Assembly (NCBI RefSeq): GCF_028863665.1
Contig: NZ_JARBFX010000013.1
Coordinates: 1 to 64,000, forward strand
Origin: Aquabacter sediminis
GTDB lineage: Bacteria > Pseudomonadota > Alphaproteobacteria > Rhizobiales > Xanthobacteraceae
Reading direction: 5' to 3'
Length of the DNA: 64,000 bases
The notes under the pieces were generated by a model. That model saw nothing but the letters and a program-made list of their open reading frames with translations. It was not told the origin of the DNA and did no database searches. This document shows, piece after piece, positions 44,201 to 52,104 of this stretch (the first letter of the stretch is position 1; each line of letters begins with the position of its first letter). The position numbers were made by a program, and so were the translations under genes.

Positions 44201-45301
44201 CTACTGCGCCGCGGCGGTTACGGCCTCCTGGGAGGCCGCTTGCGCCTTCGGCACCCGGCCTTGTGCCAGATCGTGGATGAAGGCGAGCTTCTCCACCACG
44301 GCGGGCGGGATCACGAAGGGATAGAGATCCGGCTGGCCCATGGACCGGTTCAGGCAATTGACCGCATAGGTCAGCGGCAGCCAGGCATCCACGATCCGCC
44401 GCACATCCCGCACCCGGTGCGGGTCGAACGAGATGTCCGCCTGGAGCGCGGCATCATCCGTGATGTCCGGATCAATGCGGATTCCGAACGCGCCGGCCAT
44501 TTCCAGTGTGTCGAGGATGTGGAGATAGTGGGCGAAAGTCTCGGCCCAGTCCTCCCAGGGATGCATGGTGGCATAGGAGCTCACGAAGCGATCCTGCCAG
44601 TCGGCCGGCGCGCCCTGCTCGTAATGGCGGTTCAGCGCCTCGCCATAATCTTCCCGCTCATCCCCGAACAGGGCGCGGAACGCCTCCAGGTGTCCGCCGT
44701 CGCGCACCAGCTTGTCCCAGTAGAAGTGGCCGACCTCGTGCCGGAAATGGCCGAGTAGCGTGCGGTAGAGTTCGCCCATGGAGGCGCGCACCTGCTCGCG
44801 CGCGGCATCGTCCGCCTCGCGCAGAGACAGGGTGATGACCCCATTGTCGTGGCCGGTGAGCACCTTCGGTCCCTGCGGCGGATCGGCGAGGAAGTCGAAC
44901 ACCAACGGCTCGGGATCGTCGCTTCCCGGCACGGGCAAGGGCAGCTTGAGGCGGATGAGGGAGTAGAACAGCCGTCTTTTGGCCTGCTCGATCTTCTGCC
45001 AGTCGCGGTGATTCTCGGGGCTGGAGAGATCCGGGATGGTGCGGTTGTGGCGGCAGGCCCGGCAGAAGCTTTCCCCCTCCCCCGCATCCACCATCCAGTT
45101 GCAGGCATAGCTCTCCCAATTGGCGCAGAAGCGATAGCGCGCCTTGGGGTTCGCCAGCGCCACCCAATTGGATCCGTCCGGCTTCACCGCGCTGAGCACG
45201 CTCCGGTCGGGCAGGTAGCCCAGGCGAAGCCCGCATTTCACGCAGGAGGTATTCTCGAAATAGAGGACCTGCTGACAATTCTGGCACTTGAAGAGCTGCA
45301 T
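44201..45301 (-). CDS. putative zinc-binding metallopeptidase with N-terminal zinc ribbon
   Basis: A 366-residue cytoplasmic protein. N-terminal zinc ribbon (CQNCQQVLYF ... CVKCGLRLGY; Cys at about 6, 9, 20, 23), further cysteines in FCRACRHNR, and a gluzincin-type HEVGH in LLGHFRHEVGHFYWD followed by a downstream Glu region. This is the putative zinc-binding peptidase family of proteobacteria, with no known substrate. The ATG at 45301 follows GGGGAGAG. Divergent from the YciE/F-like gene; the two often respond to stress, but a link is inference. Confidence 0.85.
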   Translation of the reverse strand: MQLFKCQNCQQVLYFENTSCVKCGLRLGYLPDRSVLSAVKPDGSNWVALANPKARYRFCANWESYACNWMVDAGEGESFCRACRHNRTIPDLSSPENHRDWQKIEQAKRRLFYSLIRLKLPLPVPGSDDPEPLVFDFLADPPQGPKVLTGHDNGVITLSLREADDAAREQVRASMGELYRTLLGHFRHEVGHFYWDKLVRDGGHLEAFRALFGDEREDYGEALNRHYEQGAPADWQDRFVSSYATMHPWEDWAETFAHYLHILDTLEMAGAFGIRIDPDITDDAALQADISFDPHRVRDVRRIVDAWLPLTYAVNCLNRSMGQPDLYPFVIPPAVVEKLAFIHDLAQGRVPKAQAASQEAVTAAAQ

Positions 45302-45559
45302 CGAATCTCTCCCCGCGACCCGGTCTCGGGTGCATCGACCGCGCACAACGCGCCCGACACGAGGCGGTTCCACGCAACCGACCATAAGCCTAACGCGGGA
45401 AAGGGCGAGCCCACTTCGCCCATTCAACCAGCTTGGCCGGAGGAACCTCCCTGCCCCGCGTCCGTTGGGAAGGCAGGCCGGCACGCCTCCCACCCTTCCC
45501 CGGGATGCCCGTGCCCACGGGCGCAATCGCTGCGCCCCGATACCGAAAGGGAGACTGAA

Positions 45560-46066
45560 ATGGGTCTTTTCTCCAAGGACATCAAGACCATGGACGACCT
45601 GTTCGTCCACACGCTGCAGGACATCTATTATGCCGAGAAGCGCATCGTGAAGGCGCTTCCCAAGATGATCGACAAGGCAAGCGACCCCACCCTCAAGCAG
45701 GCATTCCAGATGCACCTCACTGAAACGCAGGGCCATGTGACCCGCGTGGAGGAGGTCTTCCGCATGCATGGGGTGGAAGCCAAGACCACCACCTGCCCCG
45801 CCATCGACGGCATTATCGACGAGGCCGAGGACATCGCCAGCGAGGTGGATGATCCGGAAGTGCTCGACGCCGCCCTCGCCGCGGCCGCGCAGGCGGTGGA
45901 GCATTACGAGATGACGCGCTACGGGACGCTGGTCGCCTGGGCCAAGCGCCTCGGCCGCGCCGACTGCGCGCGCGTCCTGGAACGCACCCTCGCCGAGGAA
46001 AAGGCGGCCGACCAGAAGCTCACCTCCATCGCCGAGGCGAAGCTCAACATCCGCGCGGCTGAGTGA
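45560..46066 (+). CDS. YciE/YciF ferritin-like protein (DUF892)
   Basis: Helical ferritin-like protein of 168 residues. MDDLFVHTLQDIYYAEKRIVKALPKM and HLTETQGHVTRVEEVFRMHG carry the Glu/His residues of the di-iron four-helix bundle; the second pair lies in AVEHYEMTRYGTLVAWA. Members are induced by osmotic, stationary-phase or metal stress; exact activity unknown. ATG 45560 has AAGGGAG upstream. Monocistronic by position. Confidence 0.92.
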   Translation: MGLFSKDIKTMDDLFVHTLQDIYYAEKRIVKALPKMIDKASDPTLKQAFQMHLTETQGHVTRVEEVFRMHGVEAKTTTCPAIDGIIDEAEDIASEVDDPEVLDAALAAAAQAVEHYEMTRYGTLVAWAKRLGRADCARVLERTLAEEKAADQKLTSIAEAKLNIRAAE

Positions 46067-46082
46067 CCGCGTTACAATGATG

Positions 46083-46106
46083 GATGCGGGCCAAGCGGCC
46101 CGCATC
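46083..46106. terminator. hairpin between the ferritin-like and threonine-synthase-like genes
   Basis: GATGCGGGCC-AAGC-GGCCCGCATC, a perfect 10-bp stem with 4-nt loop, 17 bp after the ferritin-like stop, without a T-tract. Likely bidirectional terminator or mRNA 3' stabiliser for these convergent genes. Confidence 0.6.
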
Positions 46107-46110
46107 TCCC

Positions 46111-46148
46111 TCAGGGCACCTCCGCGAACTCAGGGCACTTGCGCGAAC
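46111..46148. repeat. 19-bp tandem duplication covering the end of the threonine-synthase-like gene
   Basis: Two adjacent 19-bp units (46111-46129 and 46130-46148) differ at two positions. The right unit holds the last codons and stop of the gene; the left copy repeats them, including a second stop, just outside the frame. Confidence 0.85.
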
Positions 46149-47272
46149 CGCTCCGCATAAAATTGCGTCGCCTTGAGGCCGGATCCGGTCAGCACCACGA
46201 CGGTCTCCTCGCCGTCCTCGATCACACCCGCCGCCACCAGTTGCTTCAGCCCGGCGAAGGCATGGGCGGAGGTGGGCTCCGTGTAGAAACCCTTCGAGGC
46301 CAGGAGCCGAGCCGCCCCGATGATCTCGTCCTCGGACACAGCCGCGCTCGAGCCGCCCGTGTCGCGGATCGCTGCCACCAGCTCCTGCAAGCGGATGGGG
46401 GCACGGATCGCAGTGCCTTCCGCCACGGTCGGATGGACCTCAAGCGGCGCGCCGCCGCGCCACGCGGGATGAAGCGCGGCGTGAATGGGGCAGCAGTTTT
46501 CCGGCTGGGTCACGAAAATCCGCGGCAGGCGGGAGATTTCCCCGGCCGCCAGCAATTCCCGGAAGGCCATGTGGCAGCCGAGCACATTGCTCCCGGCGCC
46601 GGTGGGAATGATCACATTGTCCGGGGCGCGGAAGCCAAGGTCCTCCCAGATTTCATAGCCCAGCGTCTTCGTGCCCTGCAGGAACATGGGATGCCAGTTG
46701 TGGCTGGCATAATACGTCGTCTCGGCCGCGCGCATAGCGGCTTCCTCCGTGTCGTGCCGGGTGCCGGGAACCAGGGTCACCTGCGCCCCATAGGCTCGCG
46801 CCTGGGCGATCTTCGCCGGCTGGGTGTAGGCGGGCGCGAAGATGCCCACGCGCATGCCAGCCGCCGCCCCATAGGCGGCGATGGCGGCACCACCATTTCC
46901 CGAACTGTCCTCCACCACCCCTTCGATTCCGAGCGCCCGCAGGTGAGAGATGAGCACCGACGCGCCGCGATCCTTGAACGAGCCGGTGGGAGAGAACCAC
47001 TCCAGCTTGAGGCGACATGAGAGGCCGTCGATGGAGGCCGGAACGAGCGGAGTGAGCCCCTCCCCAAGCGACACCGCGCCCGCCGGATCCACCGGCAGGG
47101 CAGCGGCATAGCGCCAGATGGAGCGGTGATCCCTGCGGATCTGGCCGCGCGTGAGCCCGTCCATCGGGGTCACCATCAAGGGATGGCCCTCGGGCGAGCG
47201 CCAGGCGAGGGTCTGGAGCGGGAAGTATTGGCCGGTGCGGGGATCAAGAAAAGCGGGTGCTTCGGAGGTCAT
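46130..47272 (-). CDS. threonine-synthase-like PLP-dependent enzyme
   Basis: Fold-type II PLP enzyme of 380 residues. The PLP lysine lies in SPTGSFKDRGASVLISHLR, the phosphate loop in PTGAGSNVLG, and SSGNGGAAIAAYGAAAGMR and TYYASHNWHPMFLQGT match threonine synthases. An N-terminal zinc-ribbon-like region of classical archaeal-type enzymes is only partly recognisable. Divergent from a DauR-like regulator, which suggests a catabolic or amino-acid-responsive paralogue (a threonine or related amino acid lyase is possible) rather than the biosynthetic thrC. Confidence 0.75.
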   Translation of the reverse strand: MTSEAPAFLDPRTGQYFPLQTLAWRSPEGHPLMVTPMDGLTRGQIRRDHRSIWRYAAALPVDPAGAVSLGEGLTPLVPASIDGLSCRLKLEWFSPTGSFKDRGASVLISHLRALGIEGVVEDSSGNGGAAIAAYGAAAGMRVGIFAPAYTQPAKIAQARAYGAQVTLVPGTRHDTEEAAMRAAETTYYASHNWHPMFLQGTKTLGYEIWEDLGFRAPDNVIIPTGAGSNVLGCHMAFRELLAAGEISRLPRIFVTQPENCCPIHAALHPAWRGGAPLEVHPTVAEGTAIRAPIRLQELVAAIRDTGGSSAAVSEDEIIGAARLLASKGFYTEPTSAHAFAGLKQLVAAGVIEDGEETVVVLTGSGLKATQFYAERFAQVP

Positions 47273-47347
47273 GAGGGCACGTCAGGCTCGCGACAGAACG
47301 GGGCCCCGGCACCTTAGGAGGGAGGATGCGCGGCCGCCCATTGAACA

Positions 47348-47414
47348 TTTCGACAAAATGTCGAAAACTGAATTTATGTCAACAAAATTGTCGAAAACGG
47401 ACAAAATGTCGAAG
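47348..47414. promoter_or_regulatory. operator cluster: one perfect palindrome and two partial repeats
   Basis: TTTCGACA-AAA-TGTCGAAA (47348-47366) is a perfect 8-bp inverted repeat. The right half TGTCGAA recurs with start offsets of 30 and 18 bp (from 47389 and 47407), each preceded by ACAAAA(T). The last copy runs into the probable start of the DauR-like gene. The cluster sits in the divergent gap with the PLP enzyme gene and most likely binds the regulator. Confidence 0.65.
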
Positions 47415-48035
47415 CGCTCCGAACATGAACTGATCCTGCGGGAAGCCGGAAAGATCGCGCAGGCGCTCGCGGAGACGTTCGCCCCCCTCTGCGAGGTGGT
47501 GCTGCACGACCTCACCAACCCGTCCCATGCCATCGTCAAGATCGAGAACAATATCTCCGGCCGCGCCGTTGGAGATCCGGCCACCGAGCTGGGGCTCGCA
47601 CGCATCGGCGATCCGGGTTTTCCCGATAAGCTGGTCAATTACGCCAACACGCTCCGCGACGGCCGGCAGGTGAAGAGCACCTCCATTGGCCTCAGGGACA
47701 GCAGTGGCACCTACGTGGCCGCCCTCTGCCTCAATATGGACGTGTCGTACCTCAACGGCATGGCGGACTATATCCGGGCCTTCACCGCCATTCGCACCGG
47801 GGACGGCCTGAAGGAGAGAATCCAGGGGCCGCGGTCGGAGGACATTCTGAAGCGCATCCGCGACTTCTCCGCCGCCCGCAACAAGGAGCCGAAATCGCTC
47901 ACCACCGCCGAAAAGCGCGATCTGATGGCCCTGCTGGAGGAGGAGGGGCTGATGTCGCTCAAGGGGTCCGTGGACCTGGTAGCAAAGGCGCTCGGCACTG
48001 CGCGCAGCAGCATCTATTACTATCTGAACAAATAG
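47406..48035 (+). CDS. YheO/DauR-like transcriptional regulator
   Basis: Regulator of 209 residues: N-terminal PAS-like YheO domain (about 10-120; EVVLHDLTNPSHAIVKIENN, RDSSGTYVAALCLNMD) and C-terminal DauR-type helix-turn-helix (about 160-209; GLMSLKGSVDLVAKALGTARSSIYYYL). DauR of Pseudomonas responds to arginine. ATG 47406 has GGA 5 nt before; ATGs at 47358 and 47376 are in frame but the first lies inside the main palindrome and lacks a ribosome site. Divergent from the threonine-synthase-like gene. Confidence 0.88.
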   Translation: MSKRSEHELILREAGKIAQALAETFAPLCEVVLHDLTNPSHAIVKIENNISGRAVGDPATELGLARIGDPGFPDKLVNYANTLRDGRQVKSTSIGLRDSSGTYVAALCLNMDVSYLNGMADYIRAFTAIRTGDGLKERIQGPRSEDILKRIRDFSAARNKEPKSLTTAEKRDLMALLEEEGLMSLKGSVDLVAKALGTARSSIYYYLNK

Positions 48036-48092
48036 GCGGCCTGCCGCCCATGAGCGGAACGGAGCGAGGCCTGCAAGGCCCCGCCCCCGTCT

Positions 48093-48923
48093 TCAAGTGC
48101 CGGCGCCCGTGCGCACGATGGTGCCCACATGGTCGCCCCGGAGCGCAGCCGTGAGGCGGCCGGGAACGAGGCCGTTGACCACCTGCACATGGGTGAGATG
48201 ACGGGCATTGGCCATCAGGTCCGGCAGCACCCGATCGAACGGCAGCGGCCCCTTGGCTTCGGCCAGCGCGGAGGCATGGACTTCCGGCAGGAAGCGGGCG
48301 CTTGCCCCGTCCGGCCCGTTGGGATCGGCCGAATAGACGCCGTCCACATCTTCCACCAGGGTCAGCCCCGCCGCCCCCAGCGCATCCGCCAGGAGAAAGG
48401 CGCCCGCATCGGCACGATGCGGCGGGATGCGGGAATTGGGGAATTCATGGTGGTGATAGGGCGGGAAGGCGCTGCCCACCACCGCGCGGGCGGCGGAGAG
48501 GTGAATGGCGAGCTGGCTGGCAATGGTGGGATGCTCCACATAGGAGACCCCTTCGCTGGCCAGCAGCGCGGCCAGGATGTGCCCGTTCTGCCCCGCCTCG
48601 CTGGCGGCGAGCGGGGCGAGCGAGCCCACCGGCAGACCGAGGTCGAGCCCCACGCTCATGACATGCCGCGCCCGCACGCCGGCTCCTGTCAGGATCAGCA
48701 ACCGATGCTCGGGCAGGAGCGCGCGCAATTCGGCCACCAGGGGCAGGATGGCGGCGGCGCCGCGATCCATGATGGAGCGCCCGCCGATCTTCACCACCTG
48801 AAGCCAGGGCAGGAGGCGGATGGGCTTGCGGCCCGCAACCGGCGAGGTCAGGTCGCGGTCGAGCAGCGTCTGGCGCGCGAGCGCGGAGGCCAGATGCTTG
48901 ATGCTGTTGGAGGTTTCAGCCAT
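48093..48923 (-). CDS. mosA: molybdenum storage protein subunit alpha
   Basis: Amino-acid-kinase-fold subunit of 276 residues. [47 protein letters not shown] and [20 protein letters not shown] follow Azotobacter vinelandii MosA nearly word for word as I recall it. The His-rich segment HHHEF belongs to polyoxometalate binding in the cavity. With MosB it forms an (alpha-beta)3 hexamer that stores over a hundred molybdenum atoms as oxo clusters, using ATP. Second gene after mosB (9-bp gap). Confidence 0.95.
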   Translation of the reverse strand: MAETSNSIKHLASALARQTLLDRDLTSPVAGRKPIRLLPWLQVVKIGGRSIMDRGAAAILPLVAELRALLPEHRLLILTGAGVRARHVMSVGLDLGLPVGSLAPLAASEAGQNGHILAALLASEGVSYVEHPTIASQLAIHLSAARAVVGSAFPPYHHHEFPNSRIPPHRADAGAFLLADALGAAGLTLVEDVDGVYSADPNGPDGASARFLPEVHASALAEAKGPLPFDRVLPDLMANARHLTHVQVVNGLVPGRLTAALRGDHVGTIVRTGAGT

Positions 48924-48932
48924 GGCGCGCCC

Positions 48933-49745
48933 TCAGTCGGCGGTGATGATGGTGCCCACATGCTCGCCCGCCAGCGCGCGGGTGAGATTGCCGGGCACGA
49001 GGCCGTTGACCACCTGCACCTGGCGCACATGGCGTGCGGATTTCAGGAGGTCCAGAACCGGGAATTCGAGAATGGAATCGTGCAGGCCACGGGCCTTCAT
49101 CTCATCCACCGAGATCCTGGGAATGAAGGCGATGTCCTTGGACGTCTTGGGATTGGCGGTGAAGAGGCCATCCTCGTCCTTCACATAGATCATGGCCTTG
49201 CAGCCGAATTGTTCGGCCACCAGGAAGCAGCCGGCATCGGTGCGGTAGGGCGGAATGACGCCCTGGGCGGCGGGGCGCATCCACAGCGCGTAAGGCGGCA
49301 TGCCACCGAACACCACCGCATTCACCTCCTCCAGATAGAGGGGAACGGCGGACAATCCCGCCGCCTCGACGGCGGGAATGCCGTGCCGCGCCAGCAATTG
49401 CCCGAGCATGGCGGCGTTCTGGCCCGCCACGGAGGCGCCGAGCTGGGACAGGAAGCCCGCCGGCAGGCTGAGATCGGCCGCGATGGAATAAAGATGGCGC
49501 GCCCGCGTGCCCGCGCCGGTGCCGATGAGAAGCGTGTGCACCTTGCGGGCGGCCACGATCTCGTCCACCAGCGGATAGACCGCCGCCCGCCCCCGGTCGA
49601 TGACGCTCTGGCCGCCGATCTTGATCACGGTGGCGTCGGGCAGGATGCGGAAATCGCTCGCCGTCTCCGCGGCTTCAAGCAGCTGCGGATCGGTGAGGGA
49701 TCGCTGCATCAGGAGCCTCTCAAGCTCCGCTGTGGGTTCGGCCAT
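48933..49745 (-). CDS. mosB: molybdenum storage protein subunit beta
   Basis: Amino-acid-kinase-fold subunit of 270 residues, matching Azotobacter MosB: ELERLLMQRSLTDPQLLEAA, DATVIKIGGQSVIDRGRAAV, GTGAGTRARHLYSIAADL, FGGMPPYALWMRPAAQG and VKDEDGLFTANPKTSKD. First gene of mosB-mosA. The gap upstream (49746-49972) is AT-richer than its surroundings, but no convincing ModE box or sigma54 promoter is seen. The presence of the pair suggests a diazotroph with high molybdenum demand. Confidence 0.95.
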   Translation of the reverse strand: MAEPTAELERLLMQRSLTDPQLLEAAETASDFRILPDATVIKIGGQSVIDRGRAAVYPLVDEIVAARKVHTLLIGTGAGTRARHLYSIAADLSLPAGFLSQLGASVAGQNAAMLGQLLARHGIPAVEAAGLSAVPLYLEEVNAVVFGGMPPYALWMRPAAQGVIPPYRTDAGCFLVAEQFGCKAMIYVKDEDGLFTANPKTSKDIAFIPRISVDEMKARGLHDSILEFPVLDLLKSARHVRQVQVVNGLVPGNLTRALAGEHVGTIITAD

Positions 49746-49972
49746 GCGCGCGCCTTTCGCTGGGCTGTCCTATATCTAGGTGAGAATAGCTCGATAACGG
49801 TTAGCACGCACCGCAACAATCTGGGAATGTACGTATGCGCCATGCGGCGGGCGCCGCCCACGGCGGGCCCCGCGGAGAGTCAGCCCCAGGCAACCGAGGC
49901 CCTTTAGCCCTGGACGTGGAAGAGGATCGGGCGCGTGGGCGCTTCGCATCTTCCATCCGGGGAGGACCGAGC

Positions 49973-50683
49973 ATGGACAATGCGCATTCGCCCGAAGGCT
50001 TCGAGCCGCGCCTGCCGGATGCGGGGGCGCTTGGGCTGCCGGGCCCGATGGAGCCCGCGCGCGGCCGGCCGACCCGCTTGCGCACCCGCCGGCCCCTGCG
50101 CGCCCCTTCTGCGCCTGCCCCCGCTGCCGCAACGCCCCCCGCCTTGCCCGGCCTCACCTTCCTGCCGACCGCCGTGGACGGCGCCTATGAGATTACGCTG
50201 ACGCCCTTCCAGGATGCCCGCGGCACGTTTGGCCGGGCCTTCTGCGCCGAGACCTTCCGGGCGCGTGGGCTCATGGACCGGTTCGTTCACGCCAATCTCT
50301 CCGGCAATCCGAGGAAGGGCACGCTGCGCGGCATGCACATCCAGGATGCGCCCCGCGCCGAGGCCAAGCTGGTGCGCGCCGTCCGGGGCCGGGTGCAGGA
50401 CGTGGTCGTGGACCTGCGGCCGGCCTCGCCCACCTATCTGCGCTGGGCCAGCATCGAATTGAGCGCGCAGGCCCAGAATTCGGTCTATGTGCCAGAGGGC
50501 TGCGCCCACGGCTTTCTCACCCTGGAAGACCAGTGCGAGGTCTTCTACCTGGTGTCCGACGTCTATGCGCCGGACCTCGCCCGCACCTATCGCTGGGACG
50601 ACCCCGCCTTCGCCATCCAATGGCAGATCGCCCCCACCCTCATTTCCGACCGCGACGCAGCGGCGCAGGATTATCGTCCATGA
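49973..50683 (+). CDS. dTDP-4-dehydrorhamnose 3,5-epimerase-like protein (RmlC family)
   Basis: Cupin-type sugar epimerase of 236 residues. After a 58-residue Pro/Arg/Ala-rich extension not found in ordinary RmlC comes the epimerase domain: DARGTFGRAF, ANLSGNPRKGTLRGMHIQ (catalytic His), DVVVDLRPASPTY, VPEGCAHGFLTLED and the Tyr in VFYLVSDVYAPD. Catalytic residues are present, so activity on a dTDP-4-keto sugar is likely. ATG 49973 has GGGGAGG upstream. Overlaps the GT2 gene by 4 bp (ATGA). Confidence 0.85.
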   Translation: MDNAHSPEGFEPRLPDAGALGLPGPMEPARGRPTRLRTRRPLRAPSAPAPAAATPPALPGLTFLPTAVDGAYEITLTPFQDARGTFGRAFCAETFRARGLMDRFVHANLSGNPRKGTLRGMHIQDAPRAEAKLVRAVRGRVQDVVVDLRPASPTYLRWASIELSAQAQNSVYVPEGCAHGFLTLEDQCEVFYLVSDVYAPDLARTYRWDDPAFAIQWQIAPTLISDRDAAAQDYRP

Positions 50684-51951
50684 CCTCACAGAAGGCCCCA
50701 ATGGCGGGCGGCGTGACGCTGAGCATCTGCATCCCGACCTACAACCGGGCTCGGTTCCTGGAGCACCTGTTCCCCCAGATCAAGGCGTGGGGCGAGAGCT
50801 GGGACTTCAGCTACGAGGTGGTGGTCTCCGACAACCATTCCACCGACGACACGCCGGAGGTGGTGGAGCGCCACCGCGCAGATGGCCTGCCCATCCGCTA
50901 TTTCCGGCAGGAGGAGAACAAGGTTCTCTTCAACCTCATCAGCGTGTTCCACCGGGCTGAGGGGCAGTACATGCTGTTCCTCGCCGACGATGACCTTCTG
51001 ATCCCGGAAGCGGTGGCCGACAATATCCATTTCCTGATGGCCAACCCGGAGATCCGGGCCTGCTATACGCCGTGGGAGGTCTATGACGACCTCAACAAGA
51101 CCACCACCTGCCTGTTCTACCACCAGCCGGACGAACTGAAGATCTTCGGGCCGGGCGAGGAGGCGGCGCTGCTGGGCTATGTGGTGGAGCACCACATCTT
51201 CCCGGAGATCGTCATCTACCGCGCCGATGCCGCCCGCCAGATCACGGCCGCGCCGCGCTTCTGCTACTGGGCCTTCAGCTACATTGCCGGTGTCATCGCC
51301 GAGGGGCCGGTGGCCTTCCGCCGGATGCCCTATTTCCGCTCGGTGACGCTGACCCCGGTCATGCCGGAGCGCAGCCAGGCGGGCGTGGATGACGCCATGA
51401 CCATCTGGGACAATTATCGCGGCGGCATCGAATACATGATCTTCAGCCTGCTGCGCCGGCGCAACCTCGTGCTGAACGAAGAGATGCACCGCGCCTTCCG
51501 CGACATGGTGGACGTCTTCGTGGAGACCCGCATGCGGGTCGCCCTGCGCCTGTGGCTGCAGCGCAAGGACTTCATCCGCGCCTATGAGATCATCTGCCGG
51601 CTGACCTATCTGGACCCGCGCCGGGTCGCCGAGTTCGAGCATATGGACCAGTTGCCGGTTCTGGTCATGGCGCAGACGCTGGCCCGTTTCGCCAATGGCG
51701 TCGCCGGCATCGAGCGGCTCCTGGTGAGCGGCGTGGATGACGGGCAAGCCCTCGGCCAGCTGCTGCGGGACGTGGGCCTGGAGCGGCGCATTCTCGTGCT
51801 TCCCCCGCCTGCTGAGCCCAGCGCGAAAACCCTCGCCGGCAGCATCGTCTTCGTCTCCGACGAGAGCCAGCGGCAGGGATATATCGACCAGGGCTATGCG
51901 CCCGGCCTCGTGGTCAGCGAGCGGGATATCCGCCAGTCCGTCCTGCTCTGA
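50680..51951 (+). CDS. glycosyltransferase family 2
   Basis: GT-A glycosyltransferase of 423 residues. The N-terminal domain reads TLSICIPTYNRARFLEHL and SDNHSTDDTPEVVERH, with the metal-binding motif in YMLFLADDDLLIPEA. A long C-terminal part (about 230-423) is helical and ends in a small Rossmann-like stretch (RILVLPPPAEP, SIVFVSDESQ) that I do not recognise. Translationally coupled to the RmlC-like gene by ATGA and followed by a strong terminator. Confidence 0.88.
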   Translation: MTSQKAPMAGGVTLSICIPTYNRARFLEHLFPQIKAWGESWDFSYEVVVSDNHSTDDTPEVVERHRADGLPIRYFRQEENKVLFNLISVFHRAEGQYMLFLADDDLLIPEAVADNIHFLMANPEIRACYTPWEVYDDLNKTTTCLFYHQPDELKIFGPGEEAALLGYVVEHHIFPEIVIYRADAARQITAAPRFCYWAFSYIAGVIAEGPVAFRRMPYFRSVTLTPVMPERSQAGVDDAMTIWDNYRGGIEYMIFSLLRRRNLVLNEEMHRAFRDMVDVFVETRMRVALRLWLQRKDFIRAYEIICRLTYLDPRRVAEFEHMDQLPVLVMAQTLARFANGVAGIERLLVSGVDDGQALGQLLRDVGLERRILVLPPPAEPSAKTLAGSIVFVSDESQRQGYIDQGYAPGLVVSERDIRQSVLL

Positions 51952-51966
51952 TCGGGCAGGTGTGCG

Positions 51967-52015
51967 CCCGCATGCCCTCGGCCGGACCGGCGGAGGGCAT
52001 GCGGGTTTTCTTTTT
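51967..52015 (+). terminator. strong intrinsic terminator after the GT2 gene
   Basis: A perfect 13-bp stem CCCGCATGCCCTC/GAGGGCATGCGGG encloses a 13-nt loop that can itself fold (GCCGG-A-CCGGC), followed by TTTTCTTTTT. Ends the RmlC-GT2 transcript 15 bp after its stop. Confidence 0.92.
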
Positions 52016-52104
52016 CAAGGGGGTGCAAGGCGCGGCGAAGCGCTTTCGAGGTCCGGCCCGCGGCAACTTGGCGCGCTAGCGCGTGCGGCCGGCGGGCGGA
52101 CTGT

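Noticed and set aside
49746-49972. ModE-type molybdenum box before mosB
   Set aside because: CTATATCT and GATAACGG occur at 49770-49800, but arm sequence and spacing do not fit the known TATA-rich palindrome well enough to call.
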